A stretch of DNA of 64,000 nt from Centrapalus pauciflorus (Eukaryota; Streptophyta; Magnoliopsida; Asterales; Asteraceae), in assembly GCA_020465985.1 (NCBI GenBank), contig JAANYP010002035.1:215638-279637 (forward strand), read 5' to 3'. The stretch's first letter is position 1; each line of letters begins with the position of its first letter. A program made the position numbers and the translations under genes. Below are positions 1 through 12,706 of the stretch, piece by piece. The notes below the pieces were generated by a model. That model searched no databases, was not told where the DNA came from, and was given only the letters and a program-made list of their open reading frames with translations.

Positions 1-225
1 TTTTAACAAATTGTCTCCGTATATAATTTCATTGTGTTTATGTTTTTATATTATATTTTGGTTGTTATCTTAAAATAGAATTGGCTCATGCACCACTTAC
101 GAGGCGGGTGAAAATGGGTCCTGTTTAACATTTTCAAAATGCACTTGTTTCTAAATGGCAGTCATTGTTTCTATTTTTCAAAAGCACTCATCTGCAAACA
201 AATGATTTATTTATTGGTTTTACAG

Positions 226-1823
226 ATGAAGCTAAAGCGACGAATGATGATACAATATTAAATATTAGATACAGAATTACTGGGGATAGAAATCTTGGAT
301 CTCATACTCCCATGTCTTTGGGATCCAATGGGTCTGAGGATGACGCCTCAGAGTTGTTAACATTCCAGAGTGCACTTATTTTACAACGGCCGGTTCTGGA
401 ACCTTGCTTAGCTGTTGGTTTTCTCCCTCTCCCTTCTGGCGGTCTTAGAGTTGGGCAGCTTTTTACAATGAAGTGGCGAGTTGAAAGGTTGAAGTATCTT
501 GAAGAGGAAAACAACGTAAGGTTTCCCAACCTCTAATTGTTGTACATTTTTTAGGATGACAATCTTGCAAGATTATCGTCAATGGACGTATTTATGCTTC
601 CCATAAGGCACATAATTAAAAGATAGAAAATTTCTTGACATACGTGGTTTATAATCCGAAATTGGAAGCAACGAGAAAAAAGGTGTTCGACCGATTACAT
701 TCCTGTAGGCGTAATGTGTGAGGATATTCTTTTGAAAATTAATTGGATCATCTTTATAATTTGCAACAGGACGAGGTTCTATATGAAGTGAATGCAAACT
801 CTGAGAATTGGATGATTGCTGGAAGGAAGCGAGGTCATGCACCTCTCTCCACAAAGCAAGGTGAGTGAAAGCTCCCCCCTCCCCATCTCCCTTTTTCATT
901 ACCCTGTTCATCTGTAGTCCCCATCTATAGTATATGGCTGTCTATGTACCATTGGATATGGTCTTGCTTTGGATTGTATGCTGGAGTACAACTTGGATGA
1001 CAATTTTCCCGGATCAATTTTCTGTTTGGTTTCCTTTCATCTTAGTGATGCAATTCTTTGCTCTATATGTGTACTACTGAAGTTCACTAGTCTAACAGCG
1101 AACTAGATATATTGGCAAATTGTTGCAGAGTAAAGGGAAATTGTCACTAAATAGTCACGTTTTTTTAGTTATTGGCCGAATTTGGTAATTCTACGTTTTA
1201 TGTCCTATTTGATATTCATTATTACCTGAAACTGTCAACATTGGTAATTGTTATTTGAAACGGTTCATATCGGTAACTATACTTTCTGAAATGGTCAATT
1301 TTAGTAATTTAATGTTTTAAATTGACTCAAGACTTTAAATACCAAAATGAGCCATTTCAAAGCTGTTAAATACCAAAATAGACCATTTCGAAAGGTATAC
1401 TTACCAAAATGGACACTTCCAAACTTTTTAATTTCCATAATGTATATATAGTATGGACCATTTCAAAAAGTTGGAATACCAAATCGGAAAAGAAGTATGA
1501 TTACCAAAATGAACTAATGAGAAGTACATAACTATGTAGTGACAGTTTTCCCCACAATGAAAATACCAAGTGCTCAATTTTCTTTGCCTGCAACTTATTA
1601 TTATTTTATGTTTGTGTGTGTGATTGTTAATGTTTTAACTTGACCAGGTTCAAGGATTGAGATATCAATACTGTGTGTCCCATTGGCTGCTGGATACGTC
1701 CGGCCTCCACAACTGGAGTTACCAAACATCGGCAAGGCAAATATAAGTTGCAACCCTGCTGGGCCCCATTTGGTCTGTGTATTTCCACCACCTCTTAGCT
1801 CCTCTTACTGCATTCCGGCATAA
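226..1823 (+). CDS. TRS130: TRAPPII complex subunit TRS130/CLUB (TRAPPC10-like), 3' end, partial
   Basis: The last three exons are 226-515, 770-860 and 1648-1823. The gene continues past the left edge. Splice sites are canonical: CAG before 226, GTAAGG after 515, ACAG before 770, GTGAGT after 860 and CCAG before 1648; the reading frame is kept across both introns. The peptide contains the blocks VLEPCLAVGFLPLPSGGLRV, DEVLYEVNANSENWMIAGRK and CVPLAAGYVRPPQLELPNI and ends in SSSYCIPA before TAA at 1821. I recognise these as the conserved C-terminus of plant TRS130/CLUB. The family is a subunit of the TRAPPII tether/Rab-GEF at the trans-Golgi network and is needed for cytokinesis and polarised secretion. 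The second intron carries an inverted-repeat transposon. The identification rests on memory of the family, not on a search. Confidence 0.85.
1135..1553. mobile_element. Inverted-repeat MITE in the last TRS130 intron
   Basis: The left end (GGGAAATTGTCACTAAATAG) is the near reverse complement of the right end (CTATGTAGTGACAGTTTTCC). The interior is made of alternating 'ccatttcaaa' and 'taccaaaatg' motifs that mirror each other. No coding capacity is visible and no clear target duplication was found. It lies entirely within the intron 861-1647, so it should be spliced out. Confidence 0.6.
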
Positions 1824-2327
1824 TACATAACAAGCTTTGCTTTTTCCCAGTTAGAGGAGACCGGTATAGAGATGAAATTGTGAGTTCTTATAGTATTTAC
1901 GTGATTCCTTTTGTCGAAATTACGAGATGATAGTGGTAGGTTAGGTCCATGCCATGGTGCATATACAGAAGGGATAGTGGTGTCATAGTGAAACTTGCTA
2001 CATTGACTTCTAGATGTGTGATGATACCCCCCTTATCATTTGTGTGTTATATGTTACTGGTTCCTGAGTTTGTATACTTCCCACTGAACCCTAAAACCTT
2101 AATGACATTGTCTATATGTATTACACAACGATGTTTCGGTTCTTTGTTTTCGGTTATCGGTTTTATGTAATGTACAATAGATACAGAATTGTTTAGCAAT
2201 TGATAATGTTTCTGGGAAACCAAATTTGTTTCTTAAATTATGTATGATTTGAACTGTAAATTAGTTATGATGTGTTTGGAGTTTGCAAAGTAAGGTTATG
2301 AAAAATCACTTTGGTATTTGGTTTCAA
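1824..2327 (+). other. TRS130 3' UTR and downstream flank
   Basis: This is AT-rich sequence immediately after the TAA, expected to hold the 3' UTR and polyadenylation region. I see no second gene. The 73-codon open frame at 1949-2170 has no recognisable content. Confidence 0.5.
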
Positions 2328-2584
2328 GGGTTTTTAAAAAAAAAACCATGGTTTTACGTTTTCATCCCTCAATGTTATTTTTTATTTCAGAAAAATCCAA
2401 TTTTTTTCTCTGGTTTTGTGAAAATTGACTAGTAAAGTTTGGTTATAATTGGTAAACCGAGTTTTTTACAAATTATAAAACTGGATTCGAATAGTCAAAT
2501 TTCACTAAACCAGAAAGAAAAAAATATGGAGAAACGAAAACGTAAAACACATAAAAACATGTTGGTTTTTTTCGTAATAAACTC
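2328..2584. mobile_element. Palindromic MITE, 'gggtttatta' family, copy 1
   Basis: The arms mirror each other around about 2455. The left arm has 'ttttacgttttcatccctc' and 'gaaaattgactagtaaag'; the right arm has 'aaacgaaaacgtaaaac', ending 'catgttggtttttttcgtaa'. Related copies lie at 3501-3796, 40505-40629 (half) and 60345-60609. It is non-coding. Confidence 0.65.
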
Positions 2585-3500
2585 ATTTATCCATTGTGAT
2601 TACATCGTAAATCAATGAAAGTAAGCATAGTACTAACCGAATTAAATCATTTACTTGCATCTTGTATGCATCATCCTAATTTGTTAGATATGCATATGAT
2701 TCAGATCATCTTTACGAAACGCTAATCTATCTAATATTATCGATGAACAGATCTACTTGGTGGCTATTTGTGTCACTAGTTAATTACGTTGTATTGATAG
2801 AAAAATTTTCAAGTTTTAATTGTCTTATTGAAATGTTGATGTGTTACATATTTGTGAAAATTATGCCAATAAAACTTTTTACAACCCTCTAAAATATGAA
2901 AATTTCTACTGAGTGATGTGTACACAACGTTTTTCCATACACAACTCTATAAAGTGATCATCCTATTCTTACTTTTAGGGATAAAATGTGAAGATGGTAA
3001 AAGTGTTACTAATGGTAGAATAATCGCTTTATACGTAATTGTTATGTATGAGAAATTTTTGTTGTTTACAAATCACGTGTTATATTATTTTGTTCATGAC
3101 TAAAGTTCTTATGGGTATGTATTGACCTCCTTCATATTGATCGTGACACCGGTTGGTAAGAGTCATCAGAAGATGGGCTACCCTTTCTTTTATCGTTGCT
3201 CCACCAACCAATGCCGGAATTAATCCCGTCTCTATTTCTTTCAACGTTTATTTCTTAACAATTATACATATGGATTTTTAGTATTTTGACTTTTGTAAAA
3301 AGGTGTTTAAACATTTCAAATAAATATATGGATTTTTAGTATTTTGACATTTGTAACTAGGTGTTTAAACATTTCAAAGATCTTAATCAAGTTTTATCGT
3401 ATATGACACGTGTTTTGAAAGTTAGTCAAGTATTTACAATTCGCAACATCTTTATGTTTTAATGATCTCTTTAAATTTTATAATAAAATGTTTATTTTTA
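2585..3500. other. Intergenic, AT-rich; nothing recognised
   Basis: No gene is seen. A short direct repeat ('atatggatttttagtatttt' and 'aggtgtttaaacatttcaaa') occurs twice, around 3268-3320 and 3327-3378, indicating a local tandem duplication of about 60 bp. Confidence 0.4.
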
Positions 3501-3796
3501 GGGTTTATTAAGAAAAAACACCAACATGTTTTCATGTTTTTTTTTACGTTTTCGGCCCTTCATGTTATTTTTTTCTAAAAATCCTCAAGTTGGTTTAATG
3601 AAATTTGGATATTAGAACCCAATTTTTTAGCTTTTAAAAATCCGGTTTACTAATTATAACCGAGTTGTTTCAATGTCCAAATTTTACTAAATCAAAAAAT
3701 AAAAATTAACTTGAGAACATTTATAAATAAAAAATAACATAAATAATGAAAACGTAAAAAAACGTGAAAACATGTTGATTTTTTCCATGGTAACCC
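3501..3796. mobile_element. Palindromic MITE, 'gggtttatta' family, copy 2
   Basis: The left end is 'gggtttattaagaaaaaaca' followed by 'ccaacatgttttcatg'. The right end mirrors it with 'cgtgaaaacatgttgatttt' and then 'ggtaaccc'. Both arms contain the 'acgttttcggcccttcatg' type of motif. It is non-coding and the same family as 2328-2584. Confidence 0.65.
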
Positions 3797-4949
3797 TTAA
3801 TTTATAAAACATTTTAAGCTATTGAAAATTTATTTTAATCATACAAAAAGGAAAAATTATTTAATAAAAGTGAAGAAAAAAAAAAAGAATAAGGAAGTGA
3901 TGGTTGGTTAATAGCAACGAATTGCATGTGCGGCGGGTGCATGGAAATGGATAAAAGTCTTCTTCCTCCCATCACAAATCATCCCCCCTTCTCCGCCACC
4001 AATTACTTTGAATATATTTAATAATTTAAATAATTTTTTTTTTTTTTTATATATATGTAATATATTTTATTCACTTTTAAGATGTGCGTTTTGAATCTAT
4101 AAAGTGTTAATAATTTACATATATTCTTTTGTGTTTTAATTTATATATTATTTATTTTCGTTCAACTTTACACATTTAGTAACGATTTCAATTTAATTTT
4201 GGTGTTGTTTGTTAGTAGCACAAAAGTTGGTTTTTATTGGAATAATAATTATTTTTGTTATTGTTAAAATTATGGACATATAATAAATTTTAAAATTTGA
4301 CTTTTCTTTCTTGAATTAGGTTTTCAGTTTTTGGCTTCAGTTTTTACTTATGAAAGTACACATTCAGTTTTCGTTAATTTGAATTTAAAAAACAAAAATT
4401 TACAATTACAAAACTCAATAACGATTAAAAATAATGCATTTAGGATAAAATAAATTAATCATCCAACATACTTATAAATCATAAATTATGTCCTTTTTAG
4501 TTTTAACTATTATTTTAATTTTTAAAAATTACTTTTTGAAAAATCTACACAACTTAAGTAACCCGGGTTATTCCAAACCCGACCTACACTTTTTATGCCA
4601 ACTCCATGCCCATTTTTCAAACCGCTTCGGATTCAAGACGGGTTTATATCATTTTTTTCGTATCGGGTTCGCATAATATTTTTCGGTCGTATCGAAATTG
4701 CCATCCTTAAATTGTAAGATACGATGATACGAAGTCAACTAGTCAAGACGCACGCCCCCTGTTTAAGGTTGATACTAGTCTAGATACCATGTATTTATAA
4801 ACTAATAATCCAAAAAAAAAAAAAAAAAAGAAGGCCCAACGGTGCCCCATGACAGACGGTCTTTACAAAAGCCAATTAAAAAACCGCGTTTAAGTGGCTC
4901 CTCCCGGTCCCATCTTGAAAATCTATTATTTTAAAACTTTTTTTTCAAT
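3797..4949. other. Intergenic, AT-rich
   Basis: There is no supported gene. Poly(T) and poly(A) runs occur near 4036 and 4811. A short stretch at about 4560-4700 (cccgggttattccaaacccg and onward) looks like a degenerate transposon end, but I cannot define its borders. Confidence 0.4.
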
Positions 4950-5395
4950 GAATAATTGTGAAAACAATCCAGTTGAACAATTTTTGTGATTAAAATTGAT
5001 AATCATTTTTTATTGCACAAAAAAACCTCCACCCGACAAAATATCACGAAAATGAGATATTACCGGTTGTAACCGATTAAAAGTTGTAGGCCGCCGTCGA
5101 CAAGTCACCAGTGACCACCGAAATTTCGCTGAAAAAGTAAATTCCAACAAAAAAAATACAAATTTGAACAAAGAAATCAATAAGAAATGTGAGTTTGAAT
5201 TATAAAATACAAACAAATGAGTTCGCTAGTAAGAAGGTTTTTCGGAGACGAAAGGTTGAATTCATCAGGTTGCAACTCATTTCTTTTAAAAGACCTTATT
5301 TTGATAAATTTTAATCAGTTGGAGTTTTTTGTGCAACGACAAATAATTGAGGGTTTTAATCACAAAAATGGTCCAACTTGTGGGCTTTTTAAGGT
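4950..5395. mobile_element. Small palindromic MULE-like element (family B), degenerate copy
   Basis: Left and right arms are inverted copies of the family-B end signature: 'tttttgtgattaaaa' with 'ttgcacaaaaaaacctcc' on the left, and 'ggagttttttgtgcaacg' with 'ttttaatcacaaaaatggtc' on the right. 'accggttgtaaccg' lies inside. Better-preserved members are at 8196-8685 and 13739-14698. Ends are approximate because I could not find a target duplication. Confidence 0.6.
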
Positions 5396-6845
5396 TTTTT
5401 TTTTTAATTTTTTAAGAATCACATTCAATTTGTAAAAATATACGTACAAACATTTACAAAAAATTAAAATGACGTTTCATTATTAGTTGATTCAATTAAT
5501 ACCATAAATTTTAAAATCATTTTTAAGGGTTTAAAGTATTTTTAACGCAATTAGTTTTTAGTTGGAGTTGGAGTCTATAACTGGAGCATGCATGTGGGTG
5601 GAACTTTTATTAATGTATGTGTTTTTGACAACGTAACTAGAGGAGCCGGAGTTAGAGCTGATATGTATTAAATGACATAAAAGAAGAAGTAATTAAAAAT
5701 AAATAGTGTATTTCAAGAGTAATTTTATCATATTTTCAACAAAAAACTCGAGTTAATCCAAAAAGCTACTTCAAGTATTTTTTTTTTTAAGCTTATATTT
5801 TTAAAAAGCTCTTCATAAAATCATTTGCAAAACAAAACTTTTAACTTAATCTTTTGAAAACTATAAACTCAACCTCTCATAAGCTCTTAAAAGCTACATA
5901 ACAAACATAACATAAATCTACATAGTTTTAAACGTTTATTATCTTTAAATCTTCAATTACTATTTCTACAAATGTAGCCTATGAAGATTTTCTTGTGTTT
6001 ATATATCTACAAGTGTATAGTTTTTGCAATGGATGATGACACTAAATAGCTATATACTTTTTTATTTGTGCATATTTATGTAGTGTATTTTTTGTATACT
6101 TTTAAAATTGTTTTAATTTGATAAAATAGAAAATTTTTAATACACTTATAAATGGGATGAAAATAAATTATCTTTACATGCTTGTATTTTTATGAAGATT
6201 ATTTTTTATGGTATTAGTGGGAGTAATTCAACTTTAAAATATAAGAATTAAAGATCAATCGAATAGACATATAACCCTCCAATCCAACAACACATAACAT
6301 GATTTTCATGTCTAGAGCTATATCATACACATGTTATTAGATTTATGTTTGAATCTTGTCTAATAATTCTTGTAAATGTGTTATGTTTATCCTTCAAAAG
6401 AAGGAAAAATATATATACCAACAAGAGGACACATTGCATCATCATCAATACTTCTTGGATTAAGGTATGATTAATACAATTAGCTAAAAAACTAATAGGG
6501 TGTTTGGATTTGCGTTTAAAAAAACGCTGTAGCGTTTTGGAAACTAATAATCAGATAGTAGCGGTAACAAAAAGTGCTGTTCGAATGTAGTGTTTGGTTT
6601 AGCTTCTGCTGTTTGCTATCATTATTATCAAATAATCAGTTTTTATATAATTTGAATTTGCATTTTAACTTGTAAAATGACCAAATAATCATTTATTAAC
6701 AAGGCTGGTTAAAATGTTTAAACGCTTAAGTTCATTAAGATTTCTAACATGTATGTATGTATGTATGTATGTATGTATGTGTAGATATCAGTTCATATGC
6801 GAATAAAAATCCAGCGTGAGAAGGGTTTACGACCCTGCACGTCAA
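5396..6845. other. Intergenic, AT-rich; ATGT microsatellite
   Basis: No gene is recognised. A (ATGT)n microsatellite lies at about 6750-6780. The stretch 6500-6560 (gtgtttggatttgcgttt, aaacgctgtagcgttttgg) resembles a MITE end, but no partner arm is defined. Confidence 0.4.
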
Positions 6846-7129
6846 CAGGGTCGATCTTGACTATTTTAATGCCCTGGGCAAGATTGAAGAAAAATATATT
6901 TCTAAAAAATTTAAAATGCAACATACTTTTTTTAAATAGGTTTGGCCAAACTATATAAAAAATGTCTCTTAAAAAATACAACATTCTATTTTTTTAAAAG
7001 GTTTTAGTCAATTATTGGGTTGAAAAATTAAAAAAAATTACATGTGTTGACCTAATATATAATATATTGGACTGAAAAATGTTGCCCCTTTTGACTTGAT
7101 ATCACGTGCCCCCCCTAGGGCCGGCCCTG
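6846..7129. mobile_element. Non-autonomous hAT element with 8-bp TSD
   Basis: The 284-bp insertion starts CAGGGTCGATC and ends GGGCCGGCCCTG. It is flanked by perfect 8-bp direct repeats CACGTCAA (6838-6845 and 7130-7137). An 8-bp duplication and CAGGG...CCCTG ends are hAT hallmarks. There is no coding capacity. Confidence 0.85.
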
Positions 7130-7137
7130 CACGTCAA

Positions 7138-8186
<1,049 letters not shown>

Positions 8187-8195
8187 TTTAATATA

Positions 8196-8685
8196 TGGAT
8201 AATTGCGCAAAAAAACCCACAACTTGTCACTTTTTTTTTAAATAAAATCCCAAACCATTTTTCGTTGCGTATAAAATCCTGAACTAACTAAAAATCAATA
8301 AATCAATGTTTTATTAATGGGTAACCGGTTGAAACCTGTTATTAATATTACGTGGACTGGTAAATAACCTACTTGGAATAAATTTTAATTGTTGAAACCA
8401 GTCGCCAAGTATTAGAAATCATTTGAACCCTCATTGATGATGTAATGCCGTTTAAAAATTACAACTAAAAATTATCAACGAGGGTTTAAATGATGTGTAA
8501 TATTTGTCAACTGCTTTCAACAATTAAAACTTTTCCATGTAGGTTATTTACCAATCCACGTAGGATAATAGCTGGTTTCAATTAGGGACCCATTGATAAA
8601 ACCTTGATTTACTGATTTTTATTTAGTTTGAGATTTTTTATGCAACGAGAAATGGTTTGAATTCTAAATCACAAAAAAACTATCC
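8196..8685. mobile_element. Palindromic MULE-like element (family B) with 9-bp TSD
   Basis: The 490-bp element has ends TGGATAATTGCGCAAAAAAA and CACAAAAAAACTATCC, flanked by perfect 9-bp repeats TTTAATATA (8187-8195 and 8686-8694). Almost its whole length is an inverted repeat centred near 8440 (for example 'taggttatttaccaatccac' mirrors 'gactggtaaataaccta'). A 9-bp duplication points to the Mutator superfamily. No ORF is present. Confidence 0.85.
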
Positions 8686-8694
8686 TTTAATATA

Positions 8695-9290
8695 ATGCAT
8701 CATTTGGTATATGGATTTGACTTTGAAATCTTGTAAGAATAACTCCTATTTCCTAAAAGGTTTTAAATTATAAAATCTTATAAAATTTAAAATACAACAA
8801 ATCAAATGAGTTACTTGACAAAATTTGAAAGCTGTTAATTAACAATAGAAAAGTTAAAAAAAAAATCAGCTAGCTTAGGGCTTGTTTAGTTAATTAAATT
8901 TTACGTTTGAGTTTTAAATAAAACTAAACACACCAAAAGTTTTCTTGAAAACACATTTTATAAGCAAAAACGCATTTAGTTTAATTCAACCATAACACAC
9001 ACTCCCTTTACAAAATCCTACCTCTCTCATTTGGAAAACGAAAATGCAATATGAAAACATCAAAATTGAGTTTTTAAAAGTAGTTATAAATTAAAAACTG
9101 AAAACTAAAACCTGAAACAACTAAAAACAATAAATCTGAACGCGTTTTTTAATAACCCTTTGTTTTCGATGAAAATTTTTGTCGATAATTGGTTAAAAAC
9201 GTGCTCGTGATGACCAAAATCAAAGATACGCTACCCATGGATTAAAATGTGAATCATTTGATACTACCAGCTGTTTTGATTGAAATCAAA
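8695..9290. other. Intergenic; upstream region of the THE1-like gene
   Basis: AT-rich with no gene. The stretch 8875-9145 has weak MITE-like character ('gggcttgtttagttaa' near its left), but no paired end is certain. Promoter elements of the downstream kinase gene are expected here; I could not identify a convincing TATA box. Confidence 0.4.
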
Positions 9291-9639
9291 TTGGTGTGTG
9301 GGCTAGATTTTCATCTCGATTTTCCAGTTTGTTTGTGGGTCCATCCTCCCCCAGTTTTTTTGGCAGCCTGGAAAGAGCTGTGTCCACTGTCCACTTCTGT
9401 AAAAAAGCTTCCACCTTTTTAATGGATGTTCAACGGCGTCTTCACACTCTACTGAGTTTTTTGTTTCTGTTTCTTCAATTCAATTTCCTTTCCTTCGTTC
9501 AATCAAAACCCTAATACAAATCTCTTCTGGGATTCTTTAGATTTCCAAGAGTTTGTCCGTACTTCAATTCTTTGGGTATCATCGATTTGGATCACCCAAC
9601 TGCTTAATGTCATGAATCTTGAATCTTTAAGGTGTAATT

Positions 9640-9990
9640 AGCTTCTTTTTATGCTAATTTCGTGTTGAAAGTTGAGTTTCTTGAAATGGGGGTTGCTTCA
9701 TAGAATAAAATCTTCTCTGGTGTTCTTTAGATTTGTTGGAATCTGACAGGAGTTCGTGAATTATTTGGGTATCTACTAGATCACCCACTTGCTTATTTTC
9801 ATGAATCTTGATTCTTAAAAGTGTAAGTTAGCTTCTTTTATGCTAATTTGGGGTTTTAGGGTAAGAGAATGAGTTTCTTGAACTGCTCATTTTACATTAA
9901 CCTTGATACTTTAAGTGCATTTAGCTTCTTCATGTGTTAATTTAGGGATTTTTGGGGTTAGGGTTTCCAAGAAAATGAGTTGCTTGAATT
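9640..9990 (+). repeat. Imperfect tandem repeat in the 5' leader, reaching the start codon
   Basis: Three diverged copies of a module reading roughly 'tagcttctt..tgctaattt' followed by 'gagtttcttgaa' occur near 9646-9690, 9828-9883 and 9921-9990. The third copy contains the true ATG (aaaATGAGTTGCTTGAATTG). The second has the parallel aATGAGTTTCTTGAACTG. A wider repeat (tcttctggg.ttctttagat, gggtat..., atcaccca.ctgctta) links 9525-9690 to 9712-9883. Confidence 0.7.
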
Positions 9991-12488
9991 GGGTACTTTC
10001 TGTTCTTGTTCTTATAGCTTTATATGTTCTTGAATCATCATCTGCTTCATTTGTTCCTGCTGATAACTACTTGATTGCTTGTGGTTCTTCAAAAAACATC
10101 ACATTTCTTGGCCAAACTTATGTCCCTGATTCAATTCAATCATCACCATTTTCCCTAAAAGATCAGCAAGATTCAAATATTGTCGAATCGAATACGACTG
10201 TACCGTTACCAATCCATCAATCGGCTCGAGTGTTTACCTCCATTTCAACCTACAAATTCGATATCCAAAAACAAGGCCGGCATTGGATTCGTCTCCATTT
10301 TTACCCTATTCCGGGCCACAATCTTACTGCGGCTTCATTCACTGTTGTGACTGAAAACTTTGTGCTCTTAAGCAGTTACAGCTTCAAGAGCCACAATGGG
10401 TCAGAATTCATTTCGAAAGAGTATTCCATCAACGTGACTTCAGACACATTGCTTTTGAACTTTGTCCCATCGAACAATTCGATCGCTTTCATTAATGCAA
10501 TCGAAGTTGTATCAGTCCCTGATGAGTTGATACCTGATCAGGCGGTCGGGTTGTCGCCATCCACCACGGTTAACGGGCTGTCAGAGCTCGCCTTTGAAAC
10601 TGTTTACCGACTAAATATGGGTGGCCCGAAACTCACTCCACAGAATGATACATTGGGAAGAATTTGGGAAAATGATGAGAAGTATCTTCATGTAAACAGC
10701 TCTGCTACAAATGTTTCGATAAACCCTTCGTTGGTTAAGTATCCGCAAGGTTTGACCCCTGAAATCGCGCCGAATTGGGTGTATGCGACTGCTCAGACCA
10801 TGGGCGATGCAAACGTACCGAACTTGAACTTTAATGTCACTTGGGTTCTTCCGGTTGATCCTGATTTCGCGTACTTTGTTCGAGCACATTTCTGTGATAT
10901 TGTGAGCACTTCTTTAAACACTCTTGTGTTTCATTTGTATATAAACTCTGATATTGCTTATGCTAGTTTGGATTTATCAACGTTTACCGGTAACTTAGAT
11001 GTGCCTGTTTACAAAGATTTTGTCACGAATTCGACGGATGAGTCGAATACTTTGACTGTTAGTGTTGGCCCAGATCCGGATGCGGATGATCCGAATGTGA
11101 TTTTGAATGGTCTTGAAATCTTGAAGATTAGCAATGGAGCTCGAAGCTTAGACGGGGTTAGTGCTGTGCAGGATCTGGTTGTTTTTCCGGTAAAGAAGAC
11201 TAAGAAGATTAGCATTGTAATCGGGGTCGTTCTCGGGGTAGTTGCAGCGGTAGTTCTTTTGGGCTTGTGTTATCGTTATGTGGTGCGTTGTGGGTCGAAA
11301 AAGGTGGATCATAAGAAACCTTCGTTGCCTCCTTTTCCGTTCTTTGGGAATTCGGTCACCACGACAAAGATGTCAACAACCGCAAGCTGCATCTCGTTAG
11401 CTTCGTGTAATCTTGGACGGAACTTTAGCTTTCAAGAAATCTCGGAGGCGACAAACAAATTCGATGAAAGTTTGTTGCTTGGAGTTGGTGGTTTCGGGCG
11501 GGTGTACAAGGGGACCATGGAAGATGGGACTCGTGTCGCTGTTAAACGAGGAAACCCGAGATCAGAACAAGGACTTGCAGAATTCCGAACGGAGATCGAG
11601 ATGCTTTCGAAACTCCGACACCGCCATCTCGTCTCGCTTATTGGCTACTGCGACGAGCGATCGGAGATGATTCTCATTTACGAGTTCATGGCAAACGGTC
11701 CCCTCAGGAACCATCTTTACGGTACAGATCTCCCGTCGCTTTCTTGGAAGCAACGGCTAGAGATCTGTATCGGGGCCGCTAGAGGCCTACATTATCTTCA
11801 CACCGGCGCATCACAAAGCGTGATTCACCGTGATGTGAAGACAACCAACATACTTTTGGATGAAAATTTCGTAGCGAAAGTTGCTGACTTTGGCCTGTCA
11901 AAAGCGGGACCATCGCTCGACCAGACTCACGTCAGCACTGCCGTGAAGGGTAGTTTCGGGTATCTCGATCCTGAATACTTCCGACGACAACAATTGACCG
12001 AGAAGTCAGATGTTTACTCATTCGGCGTCGTTCTAATGGAGGTTTTGTGCTCCAGACCTGCCTTGAACCCGGTTCTACCAAGAGATCAAGTGAACATCGC
12101 CGAGTGGGCTCTAAAATGGCAAAAAAAGGGAAATGTAGATCAAATTATGGACGGAAATCTTGTCGGGAAGGTGAATCCTGCATCTCTGAAGAAATACGGC
12201 GAGACTGCAGAAAAATGCTTAGCGGAATACGGCGTCGATAGGCCTTCGATGGGCGATGTATTGTGGAACTTAGAGTACGCGTTGCAGCTCGAAGAGACAT
12301 CTTCAGCACTCACGGAACCGGAAGATAGCAGCATGAACCATATCCAGGGGATCCCGATGAGTCCACTCGAACCGTTTGATAACAGCATGAGCATGATCGA
12401 TGGGGACGAGTCGAGGATCGATAACGAGAGGGAAGATGGTGCGACGAGTGCCGTGTTTTCTCAGCTCGTGCATCCGCGAGGAAGATGA
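9975..12488 (+). CDS. THE1: THESEUS1-like CrRLK1L receptor kinase
   Basis: A single uninterrupted frame of 837 aa, matching the usual length and intronless form of the family. The start is the ATG at 9975; the frame extends upstream to 9915 only through a GTG. Order: signal peptide (about 1-25), N-glycosylation-rich malectin-like ectodomain (about 27-390), transmembrane helix (about 412-434), Ser/Thr kinase (about 497-770). Kinase motifs are all present: GVGGFGRVYKG (from 503), catalytic Lys524 in VAVKRG, HRDVKTTN with Asp620, DFGLSK with Asp638, and GSFGYLDPEYF. The ectodomain block DFAYFVRAHFCDIV and the C-terminus SAVFSQLVHPRGR are what I recall for THE1 rather than FERONIA or HERK1. The family acts at the plasma membrane in cell-wall integrity sensing and RALF perception. 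It looks intact, and GC is higher than in the surroundings, as expected for a gene. Confidence 0.93.
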   Translation: MSCLNWVLSVLVLIALYVLESSSASFVPADNYLIACGSSKNITFLGQTYVPDSIQSSPFSLKDQQDSNIVESNTTVPLPIHQSARVFTSISTYKFDIQKQGRHWIRLHFYPIPGHNLTAASFTVVTENFVLLSSYSFKSHNGSEFISKEYSINVTSDTLLLNFVPSNNSIAFINAIEVVSVPDELIPDQAVGLSPSTTVNGLSELAFETVYRLNMGGPKLTPQNDTLGRIWENDEKYLHVNSSATNVSINPSLVKYPQGLTPEIAPNWVYATAQTMGDANVPNLNFNVTWVLPVDPDFAYFVRAHFCDIVSTSLNTLVFHLYINSDIAYASLDLSTFTGNLDVPVYKDFVTNSTDESNTLTVSVGPDPDADDPNVILNGLEILKISNGARSLDGVSAVQDLVVFPVKKTKKISIVIGVVLGVVAAVVLLGLCYRYVVRCGSKKVDHKKPSLPPFPFFGNSVTTTKMSTTASCISLASCNLGRNFSFQEISEATNKFDESLLLGVGGFGRVYKGTMEDGTRVAVKRGNPRSEQGLAEFRTEIEMLSKLRHRHLVSLIGYCDERSEMILIYEFMANGPLRNHLYGTDLPSLSWKQRLEICIGAARGLHYLHTGASQSVIHRDVKTTNILLDENFVAKVADFGLSKAGPSLDQTHVSTAVKGSFGYLDPEYFRRQQLTEKSDVYSFGVVLMEVLCSRPALNPVLPRDQVNIAEWALKWQKKGNVDQIMDGNLVGKVNPASLKKYGETAEKCLAEYGVDRPSMGDVLWNLEYALQLEETSSALTEPEDSSMNHIQGIPMSPLEPFDNSMSMIDGDESRIDNEREDGATSAVFSQLVHPRGR

Positions 12489-12706
12489 TCGATGATTGAA
12501 TCGAGCGTCGTGAGCTTGAAGATGAACCGAATGTAGTTTTTTTTTTTTTTTTTTTTTTGTATGTGTTTTCGGTTAAATTGTTGTTTTGATTCTTGTTTTG
12601 TAACGATTCATATGAATATAGAAGATATGGGTTTATCCAATAGTGATTGTGAAATACATATAATTGTTAAAATTTTGGTATAAATAAAATCTAAGCAATT
12701 TATTTA
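12489..12706 (+). other. THE1-like 3' UTR
   Basis: The sequence after the TGA has a T-rich tract at 12538-12557. The stretch 'tataaataaaatct' near 12679 is a plausible polyadenylation-signal context. Confidence 0.45.

Noticed and set aside
165..225. Extending the TRS130 exon left to 165 along the open frame
   Set aside because: A T-rich tract ending in ACAG at 222-225 is a good acceptor, and the residues before it (MFLFFKSTHLQTN) do not resemble the family.
9915..9974. N-terminal extension of the THE1-like protein from 9915
   Set aside because: The codon at 9915 is GTG. The first in-frame ATG is 9975 and is followed by a proper signal peptide, so the extension is 5' leader.
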